Assembly: GCA_947176545.1 (NCBI GenBank)
Contig: CAMWRB010000015.1
Location: 1 to 14,917, forward strand
Source of the DNA: an uncultured Porphyromonadaceae bacterium
GTDB taxonomy: Bacteria > Bacteroidota > Bacteroidia > Bacteroidales > Muribaculaceae
Length of the DNA stretch: 14,917 nucleotides
Direction: 5' to 3'
Shown here: positions 6,562 through 14,102 of the stretch, piece by piece
Numbering within the stretch: position 1 is the stretch's first letter
Layout: every line of letters begins with the position of its first letter
Notes under the pieces: generated by a model
Database searches by the model: none
What the model was told of the DNA's origin: nothing
What the model saw: the letters and a program-made list of their open reading frames with translations, nothing else
Made by a program: the position numbers and the translations under genes

Positions 6562-7524
6562 TCAGAATTGCAGCCGATAGCGCTCATAACTCACTCCCGT
6601 GCCCCCAAGTCCGTACTTCTGGGCAGCCAGACCGAGATTCAGATAACGTCCTCTGTCCTCATTGCAGGTTCCGAAGTCAAGATAGCGCGCACCAACTGAC
6701 TCACTATGGTTTATTACACTCTGCATCAGCAGCGACAACAGACCTTTCTCACGCCCCGCGGGGGTTGAACATATATACTGCGTATGCACCGTCATGTCCG
6801 AAACGAACAGACACACTCCGGCATGCAACTCCCCGGACATCTCAACAGCATAAAATTGGATTTCCTCCGGAAAACGTGAGTGAAGCAGTTTCAGCTCACC
6901 TGCTGAATGCACCGGCCGCGCCTCATGTCGTTCACTCAGACAGGCACTCAACATGGCGTGAAATCTCTCAATCTCCCTCTCGCCGCCTATGCGTACAATC
7001 TCAGCCGTAGTGTCGGTTGCCCGCTTGCAGTTGCGTTTCTGACGCGTGTCATAACCCGGATTATGAGTCAGGTCAATCGCCACTGACAGATTGCACTCCG
7101 CCATGACCGCTCCCTGCCTCCATAACGCATAGATATCCTCACTGCTCGGTGCACGGTGATATATATAAGGTACAGGCTTATAGTCGAGCGCGGAGATGCC
7201 CCGTGACTCACAATATCCCCTGAGCTCATCGAAGATTTCCATCACATCTCCGGCATTGCAATGACGCGGCGCGAGCAACAATCCGCCGTACGTCAGTCCG
7301 CGATGGGAATGGAGCACCTTCGTGTCGCCGTCTTCCGACAATTCCGCGGGCAACAATGCCGTCAGACGGCCGTTACGCCTGAACAACAAGGAATAATCTC
7401 TAAATCGGTCACTATGATAATCCATGAAGCGACGGTCGTGCAGGAAAGTGGCATTGCGCGATGTCCGCACAAAGTCATTCCATTCCCGTTCATCCTCGGG
7501 CCGGTATCGCTCGACTGTTATCAT
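6562..7524 (-). CDS. FemAB/GNAT-type acyltransferase of a surface-glycan locus
   Basis: The product has 320 residues. The N-terminal half contains NATFLHDRRFMDYHSDRF (about 24-41) and a loop with GLTYGGLLL (about 85-93). The C-terminal half fits the GNAT/FemAB-like acetyltransferase domain, with FYAVEMSGELHAGVCLFV (about 224-241) and YLDFGTCNEDRGRYLNLGL near residues 285-303, a signature I know from Bacteroidales proteins next to wzx genes. These proteins are thought to acylate an amino sugar or transfer an aminoacyl group; the substrate here is unknown. It is soluble, with no signal peptide. It sits 41 bases upstream of the flippase and 55 bases downstream of the EnvC-like gene. No consensus promoter was seen in that 55-base gap, so co-transcription with the envelope genes is likely. 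Confidence 0.75.
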   Translation of the reverse strand: MITVERYRPEDEREWNDFVRTSRNATFLHDRRFMDYHSDRFRDYSLLFRRNGRLTALLPAELSEDGDTKVLHSHRGLTYGGLLLAPRHCNAGDVMEIFDELRGYCESRGISALDYKPVPYIYHRAPSSEDIYALWRQGAVMAECNLSVAIDLTHNPGYDTRQKRNCKRATDTTAEIVRIGGEREIERFHAMLSACLSERHEARPVHSAGELKLLHSRFPEEIQFYAVEMSGELHAGVCLFVSDMTVHTQYICSTPAGREKGLLSLLMQSVINHSESVGARYLDFGTCNEDRGRYLNLGLAAQKYGLGGTGVSYERYRLQF

Positions 7525-7579
7525 GTTGTGGTGACTCTGATTTATTTTTTAATCTTAAAGTGCTCTTTGGTAGCGCGGG

Positions 7580-9370
7580 CTATCTTATCCAGGAAGCCGG
7601 ATTGAGTTTGTCGCGGTTCTTCCACACCTCGAAGTGTATGGAGCTGTGTCCGGGATTATCGGGGTCGGTCGCGACTTTGCCCACTGCGTCACCCTGACGC
7701 ACGGCATCCCCGACCTTGACCGATGCGGAGGCTATATTACCGTAAACGGTGTAATAATCGCCGTGATTGACTATGACCACGGTAGCAAAACCGGGTATCA
7801 TATATACACCCGACACTTTACCGGCATATACGGCTGTGGCTGTAGCACCCGCAGACACCTCTGCATCTATACCGGGATTGTCATAGACAACATCGGGCAA
7901 GTCCGGGAGTGCATGTCGGCCGAACTGGCTCGTTATGCGGAACGAACCGCTGACCGGCCGGGGCAGCTGACCTTTCATCGCTGCAAATCCTCCGCCGGAC
8001 GCAACTGTCGGCGTGCTCTTGCTGCTTGGTACGCTCTCCGACTTAGTCGGGGCCGTCGCACTCTCACCACGTGGTTTACGCCTGCGGGCGGAGGCATAAT
8101 CTTTCGACTCCTTGCCGGATTTTGATTTTTCCTGTTTTGCTATATTCTTTTTATCCTGTTTCCTGTCCTCTTTGGGAGTTTTACTCTTGTTCTTATCGCC
8201 TTTCTCACCTTTATCCCCCTTATCGCCTTTTGATTCAGACATTTTCTGTGCCTCATCCGCCTTGGCCAGAGCCGCCTTGCGGCGTTCCTCATTGAGGCGG
8301 TGTTCCTCCTCACGTTTCCGCTGCGCCTCGGCCTCGGCGATTTCACGCCGGCGCTGTTCCTCGGCAGCCTTGCGCTGCTCTTCGGCGATGAGAGCGGCGA
8401 CACGATTACGCAACTCATTGACCTCAGCCTGCTTTTTGGACAGATGGTTATTAAGAGCCGTACCGTTGGCACGCAATTCAGCCACGATACGGTTTTGTGC
8501 TGCCTGCTGACTCACGAGCCGCTCCTGAACTTTCATCTGACGGCCGAGAAGTACATCATAATCCTTTTTACTCTGAGCCAGTTTCTCATTTTCACGTTTC
8601 AGTTCGGCTACCGTATTATTAATCTCGACGGTCTGAGACTGACGCCAGTCCGAGAACTCCTTCAGATACCTCATTCGACGTTCGGCCTGACTCAGATTGG
8701 CCGACGAAAACACAAAGGCGAGTTGCGAATTGCGACGCTTGTTGCCGCGCATCTTCTTGACAGCCTTAAGATATTCGGCGCGCAACTTCTCCAGGCGGGC
8801 CGTCTGTTCGTTAATACGGCCGGTGAGAGCGTCTATCTGCTTCTGCAGGCTGCTCACCTGAGACTTCAGTTTCCCCACCTCCTTGCTGCTTACGGATATA
8901 TCCGACTCTATCTTGCTCAGCTCACTCAGATTTTTCTTGATAGATGCATCATTGAGACGGATTTCCTCGCGTGTTTTCTCTATCTCACGCTGTGCATTCT
9001 CCTGACGGCGTTGCAACTCTGCGGAGCTGACGTTCTTGCTGCCGCCGCCATTCTGCCTCTTTTTGCCGTTTCCTTTGGATGTTCCCTTTTTGGATGATTT
9101 CTTTGAAGATGATGACTTCGGAGAGGATGACTTTGCGGACGATGTCTTTTTTGAGGCGGATTTTTGTGAGGTACCGGCCTGTCTGCTCTTGCTGCCGTTT
9201 CCCTTCGTTCCGCCTTTACCGGAGGATTTCCTGCTGCTCTGCGCGGTGGCAAAGGCATGACTCACCGACGGTGTCATATAGCCTGAAGTAATACACACCG
9301 CTATCAATGTCACCACTAACATTCGTGGCCAACGGGTTAAAAACACCAAAAATCTCTTATATCGTTTCAA
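7580..9370 (-). CDS. EnvC-like murein hydrolase activator with degenerate LytM domain
   Basis: The product has 596 residues. A membrane or signal segment lies near 17-40. It is followed by a Lys/Ser/Gly-rich low-complexity stretch (about 45-113), a long coiled coil (about 115-345) containing the EnvC-typical FSSANLSQAERRMRYLKEF (about 221-239), a highly charged linker with GDKGDKGEKGDK (382-393), and a LytM/M23 domain (475-596). Of the zinc ligands expected in active M23 peptidases, only Asp502 and His579 remain. The first His is Asn498, the H of the YxH segment is Asn545, and the first position of HxH is Ser577. EnvC and NlpD relatives with such losses do not cut peptidoglycan; they activate amidases at the septum, the likely role here. 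It follows DUF4292 by 36 bases. The low-complexity insert makes it longer than E. coli EnvC (about 420 residues). Confidence 0.85.
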   Translation of the reverse strand: MKRYKRFLVFLTRWPRMLVVTLIAVCITSGYMTPSVSHAFATAQSSRKSSGKGGTKGNGSKSRQAGTSQKSASKKTSSAKSSSPKSSSSKKSSKKGTSKGNGKKRQNGGGSKNVSSAELQRRQENAQREIEKTREEIRLNDASIKKNLSELSKIESDISVSSKEVGKLKSQVSSLQKQIDALTGRINEQTARLEKLRAEYLKAVKKMRGNKRRNSQLAFVFSSANLSQAERRMRYLKEFSDWRQSQTVEINNTVAELKRENEKLAQSKKDYDVLLGRQMKVQERLVSQQAAQNRIVAELRANGTALNNHLSKKQAEVNELRNRVAALIAEEQRKAAEEQRRREIAEAEAQRKREEEHRLNEERRKAALAKADEAQKMSESKGDKGDKGEKGDKNKSKTPKEDRKQDKKNIAKQEKSKSGKESKDYASARRRKPRGESATAPTKSESVPSSKSTPTVASGGGFAAMKGQLPRPVSGSFRITSQFGRHALPDLPDVVYDNPGIDAEVSAGATATAVYAGKVSGVYMIPGFATVVIVNHGDYYTVYGNIASASVKVGDAVRQGDAVGKVATDPDNPGHSSIHFEVWKNRDKLNPASWIR

Positions 9371-9406
9371 GGCCGTATATCTCTTTATACTTTATATTCT
9401 ATATTC

Positions 9407-10282
9407 TCAGAATCTCATCACCTCCTTGAGACTGACCTGACGGTAACGCGAAGTCAGTTCAACGGGTTCGAGCAGTTTGCCGCCATATTCGGGAGAGTCA
9501 CATTCCAGTATGGCGTTATAATTGAATTTGTCGAGGTTACAACTCAGCGAGGCTACCGATTTGCCGGAGTTCTTATATTCGATTTCCACATTCGCTATCG
9601 ATATAAACTCCTCCGCTGCTATCACCTCTCCCCCGGTATTCCCCATCATCGCTTCAATCAACTTTCTCACCACCGACACTGAAATACCGTTGAGTCTGTA
9701 ATCGGTATCGATAGTATATCCGTATGCCAGTCCCTCGGCAAATGTAGCGGGCACGACCGCCCATCCTGTCGATATATATTCACAATCGTCACACTCTTCC
9801 GCCAGACGGTAGAATTGGCAACGGGACGCATTCTTCACAGACAATTCACCCTCACCAATCACCACCACACGCCCTAACAGCAGACTCTGGGCATACTCCA
9901 GCAAACGACGCTCCGAGTCATACTCCATCTCATGGTAGGTCTTGTTCTTCTTGTTGATGACCAACACATTGCCCGGAGTCATCTCTACTCGCGCCACCTC
10001 ACCGAACAGCGGTACACGCAATGACACGAAGAGACTTTTGTCCCGTTCCATCGTGATGCGCATACTCACGGCTATCGGCAGCATATCAGCCTTGAGTTTG
10101 CAATTGAGCGCGGCCTTGTTCCACTCCTTATAGTCTGCAGTGATATTTTCCACCAATCCCTTGACCTCCTTTTTGGACAATTCCTCATCTACAGGATTGC
10201 CCGCACCGGCGCTCCACATGACGAATGGAAGCAACAGAAAGAGCAGCAGACTCACTATATGAAAATTAATGTGTTTACTCAT
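9407..10282 (-). CDS. DUF4292 family envelope protein (LolA-like fold)
   Basis: The product has 291 residues. An N-terminal hydrophobic segment (about 7-24) acts as a signal peptide or anchor. The body fits DUF4292: LVENITADYKEWNKAALNCKLKADM (about 43-67), MRITMERDKSLFVSLRVPLFGEVARVEMTPGNVLVINK in the middle, and Cys residues in a short cluster (CQFYRLAEECDDCEY). The family is predicted to share the LolA/LolB beta-half-barrel fold and is found in Bacteroidetes between a TPR protein and an EnvC-like protein, as here. Many members I recall are lipoproteins, but no lipobox Cys follows this signal segment. Start and upstream stop overlap by four bases (10279-10282). A role in lipid or lipoprotein handling in the envelope is inference from fold and neighbours. 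Confidence 0.78.
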   Translation of the reverse strand: MSKHINFHIVSLLLFLLLPFVMWSAGAGNPVDEELSKKEVKGLVENITADYKEWNKAALNCKLKADMLPIAVSMRITMERDKSLFVSLRVPLFGEVARVEMTPGNVLVINKKNKTYHEMEYDSERRLLEYAQSLLLGRVVVIGEGELSVKNASRCQFYRLAEECDDCEYISTGWAVVPATFAEGLAYGYTIDTDYRLNGISVSVVRKLIEAMMGNTGGEVIAAEEFISIANVEIEYKNSGKSVASLSCNLDKFNYNAILECDSPEYGGKLLEPVELTSRYRQVSLKEVMRF

Positions 10283-12114
10283 CTGGACTTTAATTTTGAC
10301 GAAATTTCAATATTGTCGGGGTCAGTCGACAAGGCCTTCTCCCAATACTGCCGCGCCTCATCCTTACGGTCGAGAGCGTACAGAATATCTCCTAAATGGT
10401 CATAAAGCTCCGTCATGCCGCTCTCGTCCTCGGGAGATGCGGCAAGTTCGGCCGATACCGCAGCCAGTTGCAGCTCCAGCGCCGCCTCATAATCACCGGC
10501 GCGATATAACACCCACGCCTGAGTATCGATATATGTCGGGTTGTCCGGGTCGTTGGCTACAGCCCGGCTGCTCATCTCCTTTGCTCTGGCAAGTTCATCG
10601 GCAGGAATGTCACCGCTGTCTCTGACCAGATAATAGGCGTAGTTATTCAGCATCAACGGGTCGTCCGGGTTGAGGGTCAGGACATTTTCGTAACAGACAC
10701 GTGTCTCTTCCGGATACTCTTTCAGCTGACTGTAGCTGTCACCGGCTATTCCGTAGATGTCTATGAGTGTCTCAAGCTGACTTACACTCATTTTCTTGTC
10801 GAGAGACGCCATATCCAGCGGTTCTGTCAGTTCGACGCCGGGATAATCACGCTTCAACAGTCCGCGGAGTATATTCAAGGCCTTTTGCTGCTCATCCTTT
10901 GCACTAAGCATACGGCTGTAGTCAGTGATAAATTTTGCCTCCAGAGGCGTGAAGAAACGTTCCGCCTGATGATAGATGCTGTCCATCGCCTCCATATTGT
11001 CAGCGAAATATGCCAACAGCATTCCCCGCTCACGATATTCCATCGACATCGGAGAAAGGTCTATACAATAGCGCATCTCATCGAGAGCCTTCTCATAATT
11101 CTTTCTGTACGCATGATAATCCGAAGCCAACGACAATATCTCAGGCTCATGCGGATACTGGGTCACTATCACATCCAGCAGTCGGTCGCTGTTGCCGTCA
11201 TCGACGCTGTCCATCAGCTGTGTCGTGATGTAATATTGCAGGAAGTCCTTCTTTACCTCCATGCTCAAATCATCAGCCAGCAACGCCTCATACACCTTGC
11301 GGTTATAACGCACGCTGTCACCGGCTTCTCGATACATCTGGGCTATCTGTATCTTGGCCGGACCGCCGTTGCCCTCACCGCTCAATTCCTCAGCCCGCTC
11401 ATAGCTGGCCATCGCCGAGTCTTTATGCTGCACATAGTTCTCTATCTGCCCTTTCAGCAGCCATGACTGTGGATTGGAGGGATTATCTCTGACATATGCG
11501 CGCGCCACTTCAACTGCCCCGGCCGTGTCACCCTTGGCTATATATACCGCTGACTTACGCAACAAGAGCTTGATATCCATACCCTTGATGCGTTCATATT
11601 TATTGAGGATATCGAGCGACTCGTCAAATTGCCGGTTGTCGAGATAGAGGTCATTGAGCACCTCAAGACCTATCGTGTGACCGGGATTGATATCCTTAAA
11701 CCGCTCCATCACACGGATTGCCTCCGGCAGATTGTCTATATGCGCGTTAAGCATCGCATAGTTATAGACTGTATAAAAGTCGCCGGGAGAGTCATCCACC
11801 AGCTTGCGGCCGCTCCTCAGCAACCGCTCACGCAACACGGTGTCTACCCCCAGCATACTCTCTATCGGAGTGTACTGTATGGCATATTCCAACGCGGCCG
11901 CGCCATTGGTCGTATCGCTCTCATAAGCCTTGCGGAAGAGTTCGTACGCCTCTGCAAAATCCGTCGAAGCATAACTCTGTGCTCCGGACAGAAAATAATG
12001 ACGCGATTTTGCACGCTGACGCTCCACCTCTCTGTCACTTCCGGAGACTCTCTGAGCCATTATCAACAGCAGACACATCACCAGAAAGCCCGCTATCCGC
12101 TTCAATTGTATCAT
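10279..12114 (-). CDS. Exported tetratricopeptide-repeat protein
   Basis: The product has 611 residues. Residues 1-25 are a signal peptide (MIQLKRIAGF, a hydrophobic core, QRVSG). The rest is helical repeats of TPR type from about residue 38 to the end. Clear units lie around 38-70 (YFLSGAQSYASTDFAEAYEL), 118-150, 155-180, 186-212, 215-245, 322-356, 460-500, 528-560 and 571-603 (LGDILYALDRKDEARQYWEK). Such proteins act as binding scaffolds. Its position between dut and DUF4292 is a recurring Bacteroidales arrangement, and its start overlaps neither neighbour: dut ends 61 bases upstream, while DUF4292 begins in its last codons. AGAGG just before the ATG is a plausible ribosome binding site. 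Location is probably periplasm or outer-membrane inner face; partner unknown. Confidence 0.85.
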   Translation of the reverse strand: MIQLKRIAGFLVMCLLLIMAQRVSGSDREVERQRAKSRHYFLSGAQSYASTDFAEAYELFRKAYESDTTNGAAALEYAIQYTPIESMLGVDTVLRERLLRSGRKLVDDSPGDFYTVYNYAMLNAHIDNLPEAIRVMERFKDINPGHTIGLEVLNDLYLDNRQFDESLDILNKYERIKGMDIKLLLRKSAVYIAKGDTAGAVEVARAYVRDNPSNPQSWLLKGQIENYVQHKDSAMASYERAEELSGEGNGGPAKIQIAQMYREAGDSVRYNRKVYEALLADDLSMEVKKDFLQYYITTQLMDSVDDGNSDRLLDVIVTQYPHEPEILSLASDYHAYRKNYEKALDEMRYCIDLSPMSMEYRERGMLLAYFADNMEAMDSIYHQAERFFTPLEAKFITDYSRMLSAKDEQQKALNILRGLLKRDYPGVELTEPLDMASLDKKMSVSQLETLIDIYGIAGDSYSQLKEYPEETRVCYENVLTLNPDDPLMLNNYAYYLVRDSGDIPADELARAKEMSSRAVANDPDNPTYIDTQAWVLYRAGDYEAALELQLAAVSAELAASPEDESGMTELYDHLGDILYALDRKDEARQYWEKALSTDPDNIEISSKLKSR

Positions 12115-12175
12115 CCTCTTTACCTCTTATTATTCTCAGGTTGCGTCGGGAGTCCTTTTTTTACAAGGATTACAT

Positions 12176-12622
12176 TTACTCCACTCCGGTATGACCGAAC
12201 GCACCCTCACCGCGCACTGTTCTGTCAAGACGTTCACCGGTCTCCCATTTCACATGACTGTAGGTCGTTATGACCATCTGGCAGATACGCTCGCCGTCAT
12301 TGATGACAAAGTCATTTTCTCCTAAATTAATCATTATCACTCCAATCTCACCGCGGTAATCGGCATCAACGGTGCCGGGAGAATTGACCACTGTCAGACC
12401 GTAATTGAGCGACAGACCGCTGCGCGGACGTATCTGACATTCATACCCCTGGGGAAGCTGCATATACAGACCTGTAGGAATAAGGGCACGCTGCCCGGGA
12501 CGCAAAGTCACCGCTCCCTCCGGCAGATATGCACGTACATCCATTCCGGCAGCTCCGGGCGTACCGTATGACGGCAGCGGATGATGACTCTTGTTGATTA
12601 TCTTGACTGTTACTCTATCCAT
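12176..12622 (-). CDS. dut: Deoxyuridine 5'-triphosphate nucleotidohydrolase (dUTPase)
   Basis: The product has 148 residues, the normal size of a trimeric dUTPase, which splits dUTP to dUMP and diphosphate. This keeps uracil out of DNA and supplies dUMP for thymidylate. All five motifs are visible: AGMDVRAYLP (about 24-33), RPRSGLSL (about 65-72), NSPGTVDADYRGEIGVIM (about 80-97), RICQMVI (about 111-117) and the C-terminal RGEGAFGHTG (about 137-146). The last usually reads GGFG; the Ala is a mild variant. The N-terminal MDRVTVKIINKSHHPLP supports the start at 12622. It is the first gene of the long minus-strand run and has its own promoter at 12741-12771, inside the ferredoxin terminator. 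Confidence 0.95.
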   Translation of the reverse strand: MDRVTVKIINKSHHPLPSYGTPGAAGMDVRAYLPEGAVTLRPGQRALIPTGLYMQLPQGYECQIRPRSGLSLNYGLTVVNSPGTVDADYRGEIGVIMINLGENDFVINDGERICQMVITTYSHVKWETGERLDRTVRGEGAFGHTGVE

Positions 12623-12673
12623 GATTATATAACTGATTTAACGACGTATTTATTACGTATTTATAAAATAGCC

Positions 12674-12722
12674 GTGCGCCACCGGCACTCTTGACCTAAA
12701 GCATCCGGTGCCGTGCCCGCAC
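12674..12722 (-). promoter_or_regulatory. Leader hairpin in the dut 5' UTR
   Basis: CACCGG (12680-12685) pairs with CCGGTG (12705-12710), and outside it GTGCG (12674-12678) pairs with CGCAC (12718-12722), with an internal bulge. It lies between the predicted transcript start (about 12735) and the dut ATG (12622). There is no T-run after it. It could affect mRNA stability or be a leftover of regulation; no known motif was recognised. Confidence 0.35.
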
Positions 12723-12740
12723 ATACCGTGCTGTAATCTA

Positions 12741-12771
12741 CAAAGATAATAAAAAAATAGGGCGCTCCAAA
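12741..12771 (-). promoter_or_regulatory. Promoter of the dut operon
   Basis: On the minus strand TTTG (12771-12768) and TATCTTTG (12748-12741) are perfect -33 and -7 elements 19 bases apart. The TTTG lies in the terminator stem of the ferredoxin gene and its T-run lies in the spacer. The predicted start is near 12735. Confidence 0.65.
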
Positions 12772-12791
12772 ATTAATATTTTGGAACACCC
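12751..12791 (-). terminator. Rho-independent terminator of the ferredoxin gene
   Basis: On the minus strand GGGTGTTCCAAAAT (12791-12778) pairs along 14 positions, including two G-T pairs, with ATTTTGGAGCGCCC (12773-12760) around a 4-base loop. TA and then seven T residues follow (12757-12751). It ends 39 bases after the ferredoxin stop codon. Confidence 0.85.
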
Positions 12792-12829
12792 CTGAATTCT
12801 TGTTCAGAATCTATCAGCTCAACACGCTA

Positions 12830-12997
12830 TTAACCCTCTGAGATAGCGTCTGAAGGACAAACCTGAGCACAGCTGCCACAGCTGATGCAAGTGTCCGGGT
12901 CGATGTGATAGATGTCGCCCTCTGAGATAGCGTCTACAGGGCATACTGACTGACATGTGCCACATGCCACGCAGTTGTCGTCAATTACGTAAGCCAT
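12830..12997 (-). CDS. 2[4Fe-4S] ferredoxin, 55 residues
   Basis: Translating from the ATG at 12997 gives 55 residues to a TAA at 12830. The sequence opens MAYVIDDNCVACGTCQSVCP and has a second cluster motif CISCGSCAQVCP. Each half has the pattern CxxCxxCxxxCP, which binds one [4Fe-4S] cluster together with a Cys of the other half. It is a low-potential electron carrier of the clostridial/bacterial type, common in anaerobic Bacteroidales, where it serves pyruvate:ferredoxin oxidoreductase and related enzymes. It is monocistronic: it has its own promoter (13098-13129) and a strong terminator (12751-12791). The halves end in nearly the same peptide (PVDAISEG and PSDAISEG), showing the internal duplication typical of the family. 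Confidence 0.95.
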   Translation of the reverse strand: MAYVIDDNCVACGTCQSVCPVDAISEGDIYHIDPDTCISCGSCAQVCPSDAISEG

Positions 12998-13097
12998 TGT
13001 GATTTCTTTTTAACGTGTTTATATTAGTTTATATTAATCTCAACTTCGCATACAGCCAACCGCGATACCGCGCGCATGCCATATTTCTAAGTCGGTA

Positions 13098-13129
13098 CAA
13101 ATTTATCCACATTTGATATTCTTACCAAA
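13098..13129 (-). promoter_or_regulatory. Promoter of the ferredoxin gene
   Basis: On the minus strand TTTG (13129-13126) and TAAATTTG (13105-13098) are exact consensus elements 20 bases apart. The predicted transcript start is about 13091, giving a leader of roughly 95 bases before the ATG at 12997. Confidence 0.7.
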
Positions 13130-13252
13130 TTTTAAACTCAATATTCTTTACTCCTACATCTAATTTATAATCAATCCAAATAACTATTTGTAATCATTCC
13201 AAATAAGACCTCCAACTTCTGTTTTTACCACGACAAATATGAAATTTAACCT

Positions 13253-13284
13253 CTTGCCACTCTCATATTATTTATGTACCTTTG
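13253..13284 (+). promoter_or_regulatory. Promoter of the plus-strand glycosyltransferase pair
   Basis: TACCTTTG (13277-13284) is an exact TAnnTTTG element, with CTTG (13253-13256) 20 bases upstream as the -33 element. The predicted start is about 13290. The -7 element overlaps the first possible ATG of the reading frame at 13274, so translation should begin at the ATG at 13307. Confidence 0.6.
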
Positions 13285-13306
13285 GTTAATTTATCTTATA
13301 TCAGGT

Positions 13307-14053
13307 ATGAATAACCCACTGATTTCAGTCATAACAATCTCATATAATGCCGCAGAGACAATCACACCGACACTGCACTCTGTCGCTAATCAGACTTTCC
13401 ACGATTTCGAACATATCATCATCGACGGTCTGTCCAAAGATGACACCATAGCTATCGCACGTCGCGAAGGCATACCCGGACTGAGAATACTCAGCGAAAA
13501 GGACAACGGAATATATGACGCAATGAACAAAGGTCTCCGTATCGCCACCGGTCAATATGTTATCTTCCTTAATTCAGGCGACACATTCGCCACAGACGAC
13601 ACACTCGCGCACTACGCTGAAGCGATAGAAACTGACCGGCCCGACATCATTTATGCCGATACGGTCATTGTAGCTCCTGACCGACATATACTGCGTCCGC
13701 GACATCTCAGCGTACCGGCTACACTCACACGGGAATCATTCTCCCACGGTATGCTGATATGCCACCAGGCTTTCATGGTCAGACGTGAGATTGCACCGAT
13801 GTACGATACACAATACCGTTTTTCAGCAGATTACGACTGGTGTATACGATGCATCGAAGCTACAGCCCCGGAGAAATGCCGCAATCTCGGCAACGTCGAG
13901 ATACATTATCTCGACGAGGGAGCAACCGAACAGAATAAAATGACATCACTGCTCGAGCGCTTCGACATAATGCGACACCATTACGGACTCCCCACAGCCG
14001 TCGCCCGCCATATCTCATTCCTCCCCAGAGCCATCCTCCGCAAGCTCCGATAA
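13307..14053 (+). CDS. Glycosyltransferase family 2, WcaE-like
   Basis: From the ATG at 13307 the product has 248 residues, starting MNNPLISVITISYNAAETI, a normal family-2 N-terminus. An ATG 33 bases upstream would add MYLWLIYLISG, but it lies in the -7 promoter element and is not credible. Motifs are IIIDGLSKDDTI (about 38-49), the diagnostic SEKDNGIYDAMNKGLRIATG (about 65-84), VIFLNSGD (about 87-94, the metal-binding part) and FSADYDWCIRC (about 172-182). The EKDNGIYDAMNKG signature is shared with WcaE-type enzymes of colanic acid and capsule loci. It should add one sugar to a surface glycan; which one is unknown. It is the first gene of a plus-strand run facing away from the ferredoxin gene. 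Confidence 0.88.
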   Translation: MNNPLISVITISYNAAETITPTLHSVANQTFHDFEHIIIDGLSKDDTIAIARREGIPGLRILSEKDNGIYDAMNKGLRIATGQYVIFLNSGDTFATDDTLAHYAEAIETDRPDIIYADTVIVAPDRHILRPRHLSVPATLTRESFSHGMLICHQAFMVRREIAPMYDTQYRFSADYDWCIRCIEATAPEKCRNLGNVEIHYLDEGATEQNKMTSLLERFDIMRHHYGLPTAVARHISFLPRAILRKLR

Positions 14054-14102
14054 CACATATATATATCTTATAATATCTACAAGAACCTCATTCCACCCTC
14101 TC

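Noticed and set aside
7525..7579. Terminator between the EnvC-like gene and the acyltransferase gene
   Set aside because: Only a 3-bp symmetric pairing is present with no adjoining T-run in the right position.
8300..9097. Plus-strand frame of 265 codons rich in Leu and Phe
   Set aside because: It is the antisense shadow of the Lys/Glu-rich coiled coil of the EnvC-like gene; Lys/Glu codons read backwards give Leu/Phe.
12834..12935. Direct repeat as start of a CRISPR or tandem array
   Set aside because: There are only two copies, in frame within the ferredoxin gene and explained by its duplicated halves.
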